DNA of 64,000 nt from Gluconobacter japonicus (GTDB taxonomy: Bacteria; Pseudomonadota; Alphaproteobacteria; Acetobacterales; Acetobacteraceae): assembly GCF_002723975.1 (NCBI RefSeq), contig NZ_BEWO01000003.1:124001-188000 (forward strand). The letters run 5' to 3'. Shown here piece after piece: positions 53,608-62,422 of this stretch. Below the pieces are notes generated by a model, which did not search any database, was not told the DNA's origin, and saw only the letters and a list, made by a program, of their open reading frames with translations. Numbering within the stretch: position 1 is the first letter of the stretch; every line of letters begins with the position of its first letter. The position numbers were made by a program, and so were the translations under genes.

Positions 53608-56568
53608 TCAACTTACCGGCCCCCAGCGACGCAAAATAAATCGAACAAGAAATTCAACAGGCATTCCCAGTGGAACAACTGCGCCCCAATCACTACAACG
53701 CACCCGCTCCGATTGCGCTCCAATGTCAAAGCACAAAACTTCGAGCCCGCTTTTCCACAATATTCCAAGAGCATAACACCAGGTTTCCGGTGCAACGGAA
53801 GGAATAAATCCAATATCGGCGTTCTGTTCGCGAATCAGGCCCAGAACTTCGCCTTCCTGATATTCTCCTGTGACCTTAACTCCAGCGGCAATCAGGGTTT
53901 CATCATCGGGCGTATGTCCTACCAACACAAGCTCGACTGGAAGAGACATGGCCCTGATGCATTGCGCCATAGACAGGAGAACGTCATATCCCTTCCAACG
54001 GCTCAGCCCTCCAACAACACAAATCCGCAAGGCACGGCCCGAAATAACGCCTGTTCGTCCTGAAACATTTGACAAAAGAACGGCATCATCTTCCAGCGGA
54101 ACAGGCCGAAAATGAGTTTGTGGAAAATGCCGCGCCATTCTCTGTGCGGTATCACGAGAAGGCACCATCACCGTATCGGCCTGCCTGAATTCGCGTTGGG
54201 AGCGACTGATAAGATCCGGGACCGCCAGATCCTCTCCCAGATAACCGCCCCACGTCGCGATACAGGCCTCACAGCCTGCCACATCCGGCTCACCACAATA
54301 GCGGCCATTTCCATCCAGAAGAGAAATACGAGGGCAAAACCAGATATAGTCGTGCACAAACACATCATAGGGGACACAAAGATCTTCATGGAGTGTTCGA
54401 ACACAGGGCGCATGGCCTACGAGATGATGCCACTCGATGCGACAAATTTTCAGCCGTAACAGTGCTGCGACCAGAAGAGGCAATTCCTCGGGAAGGGTAA
54501 ACTTCAGGTTCGGGGCGAAGTTTTTCTCCCCCATTGGCCATTCAAGTTTACATCCCAGAGATGTTGGCCGAAGCGTCAGGGCCAAAAAACCCTGCTGCTC
54601 AAAAGACTGGGCACGCTCCAGCACGACACGCCCTACACCCCCGCCTGCATCATGCTGAACCAACAGCATGGAAGAACGTCCTTGGCGTTGTTCGTCTATC
54701 CGGGACATATCCAGTTGCCGCCGGAACTGCCCGAGGGGATCCCTCTCTATAAACGCTGCGACTTCTGCATCGTACCCGGGATGCAAGGCATTCAGGATTT
54801 CCAGATTTCGCCCCATCAGGGCCTTACGGCTGCTTCCAAACGACGTTGACCCTGTATGCGCCACATACACATCCGGTGCAGGAAAGTGACGATATCCCTG
54901 CGCAGAGGCCCGAAGACAGAAATCATTCTCCTCGCCATAGCCCTGTGCAAACAGGTCTTCCCTGAAAAAACCCGTCTCAGCCAGACATTCGGCGGTTATC
55001 GCCATGCAGAAACCATTTCCGGTTGGCAAATCGATACACGCGTCTTCCTGTGAAAACAGAGCCTGGCACAGAACATCCAGTTCTCGTGTGCCCGATCCAT
55101 CAGGCACCATGTTTTCAGTGTCCACCGAAGGATAGGACAGGATGCTCGCATCATTGGAAAAAGGCGTTACGGTTCCCACATCTGTAAAAGCCAGTCGTGT
55201 CCGTAACCGCTCAATCCACCCTGAACACACAAGTGTATCACTGTTCAGAAGAATAACGTCCCGCCCTGCCGCAAGGCGCATACCGTCATTCGCAGACGCC
55301 GGGAATCCCTGATTGGACTCATGTCGGACAAGCGTAATTTTGCCGTCCTGCGCCAGCATATCCAGAAAGTTTGCCAGCTTTGGCTCTGGCGTTGCATCAT
55401 CCACAACGATGATTTCGATACCCGGCGGGACCGTTGCCAACACACTGCGCAAACAGGCCTTGCTTCCTGCCAGATCACGATACACCGGAATAACAACAAC
55501 ACACCCGGAACTGCCTCTGGGCCTTCTCGGTCTATGAGGCCATGCTTCCACATGAACAGGGCGCAGACGTTCTGGCAGCCTGCCACGCTTAGAAACCAGT
55601 CGGCCGACCATGGGATCAATCGGCGCACCCACAAGAGGCCGCCCGTGCTCATCCCTTAAAAGTAGCGCCCCACAATCGCCTTTCGGCAAACAGTTTTTCT
55701 CAAAACGAAAAGAACGCGGCCGCGACAAAGGGACATCACTGTCTACATCAACCGCAAACGCCGAAACTGACAGAGTGCGATCGTCCCATAACGTCACGGA
55801 GGGAACATGGTCTGGTTCTGCAGGGTACCAGAGCCATCCCTCAAGTCCCTTGCCCGTCGCACGCACAAGCGATTCACAGCGTATGAGCGCCTGCACATTA
55901 ATCGGGCTTCCAAGTACATGCTGGCGGCCTGCCCGAACCTCAAGACGTGCGGCCTTCTGCCAACCGTCCGGAAGCTTATAGCGTCCGCAGAGACCTCGTC
56001 CCGCTTCGACACCATCCAGTAGCACCCGGATGCTGCCAGTCGCCTCCACTTCCACCCAGCCGGCATTGGACGCCGTACACCATCCTGGCTTCCCTGCACT
56101 TTTGGAGAGCTGGCTCGCCAACTGCCGAAGTTCAGGCAGAATATGAAATTTCGATAATGCAGTCCCCAGCCTCGAAGAAGCCTGCGTCGTCTCATTCAAC
56201 CGAACAAGACAGACAACGGAAAGAAACGCCGCTTCCCGCAAACCATATGTCTGGTAAAGCCGCTCCATCCGTTCCAGACAACTCTGAACACGACCAATAT
56301 TCAGAAACGCGATGGCCAGCGCCCAGATAACATTCGGGCTCTGACGCGCCATTCTTTCGGCACGCTCCAGCCAGAAAATACCGTCCTGCAGGCGCCCAGC
56401 CTGTATGGCCTCCTGTCCGCGCTGAAAAGCTACCTGCGCGCGAGCGTTCATCACCTCCCGCCATGCCGCTCGATCTTCCGGAGTTACGACATGACCGTAT
56501 CCTCCGAAGGCAGCTCTGGACGTTGTTCCCGTAAGATCAGGATTGCTATCGGACGTCACGCCGATCAA
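53608..56568 (-). CDS. TPR - beta module - GT2 - GT4 fusion glycosyltransferase
   Basis: A 986-residue multidomain enzyme. Residues about 35-160 are TPR-like helices (AIQAGRLQDGIFWLERAERM). Residues 165-345 are beta-rich and include GLEGWLWYPAEPDHVPSVTL, which recalls the N-terminal modules of the 843-residue GT. GT2 starts near 356 (VVVIPVYRDLAGSKACLRSV) with ILLNSDTLVC near 441 and GYGEENDFCLRASAQGY. A GT4 part starts near 639 (SMLLVQHDAGGGVGRVVLERA) and ends with RICVVGGLSRWKGYDVLLSM and SVAPETWCYALGILWKSGLE. Two different glycosyltransferase folds in one chain suggest sequential sugar addition. Its start overlaps the Sel1 gene stop by 4 bases. Confidence 0.87.
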   Translation of the reverse strand: MIGVTSDSNPDLTGTTSRAAFGGYGHVVTPEDRAAWREVMNARAQVAFQRGQEAIQAGRLQDGIFWLERAERMARQSPNVIWALAIAFLNIGRVQSCLERMERLYQTYGLREAAFLSVVCLVRLNETTQASSRLGTALSKFHILPELRQLASQLSKSAGKPGWCTASNAGWVEVEATGSIRVLLDGVEAGRGLCGRYKLPDGWQKAARLEVRAGRQHVLGSPINVQALIRCESLVRATGKGLEGWLWYPAEPDHVPSVTLWDDRTLSVSAFAVDVDSDVPLSRPRSFRFEKNCLPKGDCGALLLRDEHGRPLVGAPIDPMVGRLVSKRGRLPERLRPVHVEAWPHRPRRPRGSSGCVVVIPVYRDLAGSKACLRSVLATVPPGIEIIVVDDATPEPKLANFLDMLAQDGKITLVRHESNQGFPASANDGMRLAAGRDVILLNSDTLVCSGWIERLRTRLAFTDVGTVTPFSNDASILSYPSVDTENMVPDGSGTRELDVLCQALFSQEDACIDLPTGNGFCMAITAECLAETGFFREDLFAQGYGEENDFCLRASAQGYRHFPAPDVYVAHTGSTSFGSSRKALMGRNLEILNALHPGYDAEVAAFIERDPLGQFRRQLDMSRIDEQRQGRSSMLLVQHDAGGGVGRVVLERAQSFEQQGFLALTLRPTSLGCKLEWPMGEKNFAPNLKFTLPEELPLLVAALLRLKICRIEWHHLVGHAPCVRTLHEDLCVPYDVFVHDYIWFCPRISLLDGNGRYCGEPDVAGCEACIATWGGYLGEDLAVPDLISRSQREFRQADTVMVPSRDTAQRMARHFPQTHFRPVPLEDDAVLLSNVSGRTGVISGRALRICVVGGLSRWKGYDVLLSMAQCIRAMSLPVELVLVGHTPDDETLIAAGVKVTGEYQEGEVLGLIREQNADIGFIPSVAPETWCYALGILWKSGLEVLCFDIGAQSERVRCSDWGAVVPLGMPVEFLVRFILRRWGPVS

Positions 56569-58337
56569 TCGTCCTCGTCAGGCTGGGCCGCATCAAGATT
56601 GATGAGTTCGGCCTCAGCATCCGCAATCCCCTGGGCTTTCGCATGCTCCAGCCATTTCCGGCCTTCCTGCAGATCCGTCACCCCTGCCAGACCGCGGATC
56701 AGATACCGCCCCAACATAAGTTGGGCCAGACCATTCCCAAGTTGGGCCGCCTTCATGAACCACTTCTGAGCTTCAACGCGATTTTCCGGCACATCATGTC
56801 CGCCGCCATACATGGCTGCGAGCGAGAACATCGCATCCACGTTTCCGCTTTCTGCGGCGGCACGATAAAGCTCCATTGCACGACCATGATCTTTGCGGCC
56901 ATTGATCTGCCCCGTGACGAGAAGCTGCCCGACGGCAACCTGTGCCTCTCCCATTCCGGCCTCTGCCGCCTTCTCCATCCAGTGCATGGCCTGGGTTGGA
57001 TCGGCCTGTACGCCGCGCCCCTCCAGTAGCATTTTACCGTACCAGAACTGGGCGTTCACAACGCCATCTGCGGCCTTCTGCATCCAGCGGGCTGCTTCCC
57101 GACTGTCGACCGTACCGCCGACACCCTGATCGAAGCACACACCAAGATTGAAAGCCCCAACCAAATCCCCACGTTCGGCAGCACGCTCGAAACGCTCTTT
57201 CAGGGCCTGCTTTTCATCATCCGTTGCAGAAGCTCCTGTCAGAATCAGATTGCCGAAATCGGCATCCGCATGACGGTCTCCGGCTTCTGACGCTACCTGG
57301 AACCAATGGGTCGCCACCTCCGGATCACGGTGGACGCCATTTCCAGTCAGGTAAAGCAGACCCAGTGCTCGCGCTGCACCACCATGTTTCTGCTCTGCAG
57401 CCAGGCGATACCAGTTTGCCGCTTCCATCAGATTGGGGGGAAGCTCACCACCCTGGGCATAAAGATCCCCTAGCAGCGCAGCTGATTCCGCATCCCCGTT
57501 CAGGGCAGCCCGTCGCAGCCAGGTTTCGGCACGACCATAATGCTGCTCAATCCCGACGCCTTCCAGCAGGAAAAGGCCATAGCGGGCCTGTGCACCCACA
57601 ATATTCCGTTCTGCCGCCTGCTGATAATATCGTGCGGCAGCTCCCATGTCCCGAGGAACACCAGCACCGGCCTCGCTCATGCGCCCAAGAATATCGAAGG
57701 CTGTCCCCAGCCCACCCTTGGTCGCTTCTTTCAGATGATGAGCCGCAAGGGTTCTAGCCTCATCTGTTTCGGCCTGATGGAGAATGGCCAACGCCAGACC
57801 AAGATGCCCCTGTGAACATCCCGCAGCAGCAGATCGTTCGTACCAGGCTCGCGCCTGAACAGCATCCCGCAGATCCTCGGGGCCATTGGTCAGAATATAG
57901 CCAAGAAGGGCCTGCGCATCGGCAGATCCTGCATTGGCGGCAATCTGTCCCCAATGAAACCCTTTGTGGAAATCAGGGTGTCGCGTTCCCAAAGTCGGGG
58001 GAGCTGCAAGATCAAACGTTGCCGCCGTTTTGCGGATTTCAAAACCTTCAGGAAATCCGATCGTATAGAGCGTTGCCAGAACAAAGGCAGCTTCAACATG
58101 GCCTGCTTCTGCAGCACCAAGCATCCAGTATGCGCCTTCCTCGAGGCTGGGCGGAACTCCTGTCCCATCAAGATAGGCCCGCCCGATGCGGAAAGACGCT
58201 TCCGTATCGCCCGCGATAGCCAGACGGCTGAGAAGCGCAAACCCCCGAACGGAATCGCCTGCTTCCATCAGCCGAACGCCTTCCTCCACTTTCCCTTTTG
58301 AAGAAAGAAGAGACGCAATGCGACGCTTGAATGTCAT
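56565..58337 (-). CDS. Sel1-repeat protein
   Basis: A 590-residue protein made almost wholly of about 14 Sel1-like (TPR-related) repeats of 36-40 residues, such as EASFRIGRAYLDGTGVPPSL and AQFWYGKMLLEGRGVQADPT. It has no signal peptide, so it is probably a cytoplasmic scaffold. The tail is acidic (AQPDEDD). It is translationally coupled to the fused glycosyltransferase downstream, which itself has a TPR-like N-terminus, so the two may form a complex (inference). It lies after the terminator of the secretion operon. An alternative reading is a regulator of glycan or secretion through protein contacts. Confidence 0.87.
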   Translation of the reverse strand: MTFKRRIASLLSSKGKVEEGVRLMEAGDSVRGFALLSRLAIAGDTEASFRIGRAYLDGTGVPPSLEEGAYWMLGAAEAGHVEAAFVLATLYTIGFPEGFEIRKTAATFDLAAPPTLGTRHPDFHKGFHWGQIAANAGSADAQALLGYILTNGPEDLRDAVQARAWYERSAAAGCSQGHLGLALAILHQAETDEARTLAAHHLKEATKGGLGTAFDILGRMSEAGAGVPRDMGAAARYYQQAAERNIVGAQARYGLFLLEGVGIEQHYGRAETWLRRAALNGDAESAALLGDLYAQGGELPPNLMEAANWYRLAAEQKHGGAARALGLLYLTGNGVHRDPEVATHWFQVASEAGDRHADADFGNLILTGASATDDEKQALKERFERAAERGDLVGAFNLGVCFDQGVGGTVDSREAARWMQKAADGVVNAQFWYGKMLLEGRGVQADPTQAMHWMEKAAEAGMGEAQVAVGQLLVTGQINGRKDHGRAMELYRAAAESGNVDAMFSLAAMYGGGHDVPENRVEAQKWFMKAAQLGNGLAQLMLGRYLIRGLAGVTDLQEGRKWLEHAKAQGIADAEAELINLDAAQPDEDD

Positions 58338-58367
58338 GGTTTCAATCCCGGTCCGATAGAAGTGAAA

Positions 58368-58395
58368 AACGCCCGGAGAGCCCGGGCGTTCTCTG
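58368..58395 (-). terminator. Terminator of the type I secretion operon
   Basis: AACGCCCGG and CCGGGCGTT form a perfect 9-base stem with a 5-base loop. On the minus strand it is followed by TTTTTCAC, a normal rho-independent tail. It separates the hlyD-like gene from the Sel1 gene. Confidence 0.9.
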
Positions 58396-58398
58396 GCC

Positions 58399-59856
58399 TT
58401 ACGGCTCTCTCATACCGTTCGTCAGGGCCGGAGCAACCCGCCCGAAGAGATACTTCAGGATTGTCCGCTGGCCAACGTCAATATCTGCTGTTGCCGGCAT
58501 ACCGGGCGTAGGATGGAAGAAGTCCGGCTGTCCGTGGAGTGTGTAACGATCAATCCTTAGGCGGACACGATAGTACACTGATCCGTCTGGGCCTCCTGCT
58601 ACCGCACTATTGTCTCCAGGATTGCTCCCATCAGATTTTTCAAAAGAGTCTGCGCTGATAACATGCACTGTTGCTTCAGCACCGCCGTACTGATTGTACT
58701 GAAACGCTGCAAATTTCACGATCGCATGATCTCCAATTTTCACGAAAGCCGCATCGCTGGCTTTCATGACAGCTTCCATCTCCACACCGGAACCTGTCGG
58801 AACCAGTGTCATGAACTGACCGGCTGACTGCAGGACAGAACCGATTGAAGCCTTGGCAATCGTGAGAACAATACCGTCTTCCGGAGCCTTGAGCAGAATA
58901 AGATCCTGACGCAGACGCGCCTTCTCATATGAACTGCGATATTCATCCAGATGATGCTGGGTTTCCGTCAGGTTCGTGTAAACCTGAGCTTTCCAGTTCT
59001 CGATATAGCTGTCGCGTTCAGCTTTCATGGCCGCTATCTTGCTTTCAGCAGAGTTTGCACTCTGCTGCGCAGAGATTTCTGCACGCTCAGCTTCCATCAT
59101 ATCATTCTGGGCTGCGAGCGTAGAGAGACGTGATCCGACCTGATCAGCCTGTTCATGCTGGCGCATTTTCAGAATTTCAGAAGCAACACGCATCTTGCTG
59201 GCATACATGGCCGCATTGGCCCGATACCCTTGCAGATCGCTTTCCAGACCAGCCAACTGCTGATTATAATTCTGGACCCGCGCACGATATTCACTCCGCC
59301 GCCGCAGGAAAGCAGCTCCCTGCTGAACAGATGCGGGATTGGATGTATCAGGCACATAGTCCTTGTCGTCAGCTTCCGCTTTCAGACGATCAAGTTCAGC
59401 CTGATAGGCATCCCGCTGCAGACCCATGTTCGTGATGTCGGCTTCTGTGATGGTCGGATCAAGATGCGCCAGCACCTGTCCCTTCTTCACGAAGTCGCCC
59501 ACATGCACATCGATGGAACGAACAATCGATGTTTCCAGTGGCTGCACGACAATGGTGGGCTGCGTAGACGTCAGACGTCCTGTCGTGCTGACAACACGAT
59601 TGATTGGGAAAAATGCCATTCCTGCCAGACAGGCTAGAAACAGACATCCAATCAGCCAGACCACGTAACGCGCAGAAGGCGTGGCAGGCAGATTAACCAG
59701 CCCTGCTGTCGGGGAATGGAATTCCAGCAGGGCAATGGGCATATCCTGCGGCGCAAACGGATCTGTCGCGGCACGCGGTACATGGCTGTTGAAGTTCTCG
59801 TGACCATTCTCTTCTGGAGCCTGACCATTCTGCGGAATCATGTCGGAGGAGCTCAT
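58399..59856 (-). CDS. HlyD-family type I secretion periplasmic adaptor
   Basis: A 485-residue membrane fusion protein. A Pro-rich cytoplasmic N-terminus of about 62 residues leads to one membrane helix (YVVWLIGCLFLACLAGMAFF). The biotinyl-lipoyl half is IVVQPLETSIVRSIDVHVGD. A long coiled-coil hairpin covers about residues 130-300, and a beta-barrel with GDHAIVKFAAFQYNQYGGAE lies near the C-terminus. It links the ABC ATPase, encoded 3 bases upstream, with an outer-membrane TolC-like channel. The channel gene is not adjacent. The substrate is unknown. Confidence 0.92.
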   Translation of the reverse strand: MSSSDMIPQNGQAPEENGHENFNSHVPRAATDPFAPQDMPIALLEFHSPTAGLVNLPATPSARYVVWLIGCLFLACLAGMAFFPINRVVSTTGRLTSTQPTIVVQPLETSIVRSIDVHVGDFVKKGQVLAHLDPTITEADITNMGLQRDAYQAELDRLKAEADDKDYVPDTSNPASVQQGAAFLRRRSEYRARVQNYNQQLAGLESDLQGYRANAAMYASKMRVASEILKMRQHEQADQVGSRLSTLAAQNDMMEAERAEISAQQSANSAESKIAAMKAERDSYIENWKAQVYTNLTETQHHLDEYRSSYEKARLRQDLILLKAPEDGIVLTIAKASIGSVLQSAGQFMTLVPTGSGVEMEAVMKASDAAFVKIGDHAIVKFAAFQYNQYGGAEATVHVISADSFEKSDGSNPGDNSAVAGGPDGSVYYRVRLRIDRYTLHGQPDFFHPTPGMPATADIDVGQRTILKYLFGRVAPALTNGMREP

Positions 59857-59859
59857 GTC

Positions 59860-62082
59860 TTATTCTCCTTCGGTCAGTTGGCTGGACTCGCCAGAGGCGC
59901 CCGCAGAATTGAGATGGCGATTCTGCTGTAGCCACAACGTCCGGTAGATCTCACAGCGTTCCAGCAGAACATGATGCGGTGCGATATCCACAAGCTTACC
60001 CTGGTCCATCACGGCAATCTGATGACAATCCACCAGCGAAGACAGACGGTGAGAAACGATCACCATCGTTCTTCCCTTGCCGATCCGCTGAAGATTGGCG
60101 TTCACCAAAGCTTCGGATTCAGGATCAAGAGCGGACGTTGCTTCATCAAGAATCATCAGCTTCGGATCACTGATGACGGCACGCGCAATGGCCAGACGCT
60201 GACGCTGACCACCCGAAATGTTGGTCGACCCTTCCTCAATAAAAGTATCGTATCCGGCAGGCATCCGTTCGATGAATTCTTCAGCCCCCGCCAACCTTGC
60301 AGCGCGAATGGCGTCATCAATGGTTAGTCCAGGACGTCCCGCGGTAATATTGTCCTTGACTGTACCACGGAACAGGAAGTTGTCCTGCAACACCACACCA
60401 AAAGAGCGACGCAAATGAGTCAGGTTGATCTCACGCAGATCCACCCCGTCCAGACGAAGATAACCCGTATAGTTGCGGCTGACACCCTGAAGAAGGCGTG
60501 TAACAGTCGACTTACCGGAACCAGACCGCCCCACCAATCCCAGCATCGTTCCTGCCGGCACTTCAAAACTGACGTTATTCAGAGCTTTCGTGGAAGAACC
60601 CGGGTAAGAGAAGTTTACATCCCTGAAAGACAGAGCCCCCTTGATGGGAGGCCGCATCCCGGTCGTAAGCGCTTTTGTCTCGGTCGGCTGGTTCAGCACA
60701 GCGCCTGCCTCACTCAGTGACACCGTCACTTCATTCACAGCCTCCATCAGCCTTGCCAACCCAACCAGCGGCTGGGCCACACGACCACCTAGCATCATGA
60801 AGCCCGCCAGCGCGCCAGCCTGCATATTGCTGGCGTTCGTCAGCACCAGATAAGCGCCGACAAGAATGACGCCACGACTGATGAAGGCATCGAAAGGCAT
60901 CACGAGGGTCTGAGGCCAGTTGGACATGCGCCCAGCAGCCAGTTTCCACCGAACCACTTCCGCCGTTTTCTCATCCCATTCTTCACGACGGGTTGGCTCA
61001 AGCGCCAGTGTCTTGACGGTTCGAATACCAGCGACTGTTTCGTAAAGGGTTGAGCCGCGGTTCATTTCCGCCCGAACCTGACGTCCCATGATACGGGTCA
61101 GAATAGGCAGGAAGATAACGACGACCAACCCGATACAGCCAGCCCCGGCAATCGTTATCCAGGCAAGTGTCGGACTGAGTACGAAAAGAATTGGCAGCAC
61201 GACAACAAGTGTAAACAGATCCAGAAGGGTACTCATCAACTGGCCAGTGAGAAAGTCACGGACCTTGAAGATCGCCATAAAGCGACCCAGAATTTCGCCT
61301 GTCTGTTGCCGCTCATAGAATTCGAGTGGAAGGGCAAGCAGGCGGTTAAAGGCATGCAACGAAATTCTCGCGTCCAACCGGGTCGACAAGACCAGCGAAA
61401 GCTCTCGTCGGGCGTAACTCAGGAGAACTTCATAGAACGTCAGAATAACAACGAAAGCCGTTAGAGAAACCAGTGTCGCCATCGAGTGGTAGTTCACCAC
61501 CCTGTCCAGCACCTGCATCACGATCAGGGCGGGAAAAACCTGAAGAATACTGAGTACCATGGAAGAAAAAGCAATATCCCGGAGAATATACTTCTCCCGC
61601 ATGGTCATCTTGGCAAACCAAAGCAGGTCAAACCGCGCATCAGCTTCAGACTCGTTGATGCGCCTCTTCACCAGAAGCACATCCCCAGTCCAGACCTGGG
61701 AAAGACGCAGTTCATCAACGGGAACAGGCGCATCCCCTTCGCCACCCATCGGATCCCGGAGCCAGACAATGCCCTTGTCCGCATTCGCCGAGACCATAAG
61801 TCCCGCAGAGCCGTCTTTGAACATCAGAACAACAGGCGGGGTATTCCGAAGACGGATCAGGTAGCGCCACCGGAGACGCATTCCCTTGGCCACAACACCC
61901 TGCGATGTCAGCCAACGTGCCAGAGACGCAGGAGAAGGCGAGGATTCACCCGGCTCGGCCGCAAAGTCGCGGATATCAAGCTCAACCCCGTGGAAACGGG
62001 CAGCAGCCATGGTTGCATATAGTCGGATGACTGCCGGGCTTACGTCCCTTCCGGGGCCAGACACGCGCTGGGTTTGCTCCAC
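59860..62082 (-). CDS. Type I secretion ABC transporter, LapB/HlyB-type, with degenerate C39-like domain
   Basis: A 740-residue exporter half with three parts. Residues about 10-150 are a C39-peptidase-like domain that lacks the catalytic Cys and His, as in HlyB and LapB, so it would dock rather than cut the substrate. Residues 160-450 form a six-helix ABC exporter membrane domain. The ATPase has Walker A GLVGRSGSGKSTV, signature NISGGQRQRLAIARAV, Walker B LMILDEATSALDPES and the switch His in VIVSHRLSSL. It should export an unfolded protein with a C-terminal signal in one step. No RTX or adhesin gene is visible in this window. It is the first gene of a two-gene unit and divergent from selO. 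Confidence 0.92.
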   Translation of the reverse strand: MEQTQRVSGPGRDVSPAVIRLYATMAAARFHGVELDIRDFAAEPGESSPSPASLARWLTSQGVVAKGMRLRWRYLIRLRNTPPVVLMFKDGSAGLMVSANADKGIVWLRDPMGGEGDAPVPVDELRLSQVWTGDVLLVKRRINESEADARFDLLWFAKMTMREKYILRDIAFSSMVLSILQVFPALIVMQVLDRVVNYHSMATLVSLTAFVVILTFYEVLLSYARRELSLVLSTRLDARISLHAFNRLLALPLEFYERQQTGEILGRFMAIFKVRDFLTGQLMSTLLDLFTLVVVLPILFVLSPTLAWITIAGAGCIGLVVVIFLPILTRIMGRQVRAEMNRGSTLYETVAGIRTVKTLALEPTRREEWDEKTAEVVRWKLAAGRMSNWPQTLVMPFDAFISRGVILVGAYLVLTNASNMQAGALAGFMMLGGRVAQPLVGLARLMEAVNEVTVSLSEAGAVLNQPTETKALTTGMRPPIKGALSFRDVNFSYPGSSTKALNNVSFEVPAGTMLGLVGRSGSGKSTVTRLLQGVSRNYTGYLRLDGVDLREINLTHLRRSFGVVLQDNFLFRGTVKDNITAGRPGLTIDDAIRAARLAGAEEFIERMPAGYDTFIEEGSTNISGGQRQRLAIARAVISDPKLMILDEATSALDPESEALVNANLQRIGKGRTMVIVSHRLSSLVDCHQIAVMDQGKLVDIAPHHVLLERCEIYRTLWLQQNRHLNSAGASGESSQLTEGE

Positions 62083-62422
62083 GAAATGTCCTCTATGCTG
62101 TGGTCCCGCACAGGCGGCATCAAAGGCAGAAACGCCCGTTCATATTTCATGAATAGAGAATACTATCTTTTCCGTCACCTCCCCCTTTCTCCCTGAAGAA
62201 AAAATCTTTTCAAAAAGAAGAGTCACTTCCTTCCAAAACTTGTTTCTTTTCGAAGAAACACCAACACGAAACTCTGTGCGGAAATGTCTTTTTATGACTG
62301 TGCTTCACTGGCGTTTGGAATTCCATGGTAAAAACCTCCATAAAAATCCTGTGAGTTCTTTCATGATCTTCCGCGGTGTCCCATGTGAGAAGGCACCAGC
62401 ATCCATTTGACAGAGACGTTTC
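62083..62422. other. Divergent intergenic region between secretion operon and selO
   Basis: About 340 bases with no credible gene. The centre is AT-rich (62160-62300). A perfect 8-base hairpin, TGTTTCTT and AAGAAACA around a TTCG loop, lies at 62241-62260; it lacks a T tail and could be a protein site or part of a small RNA. Promoters for both directions are expected here but not assigned. Confidence 0.45.
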
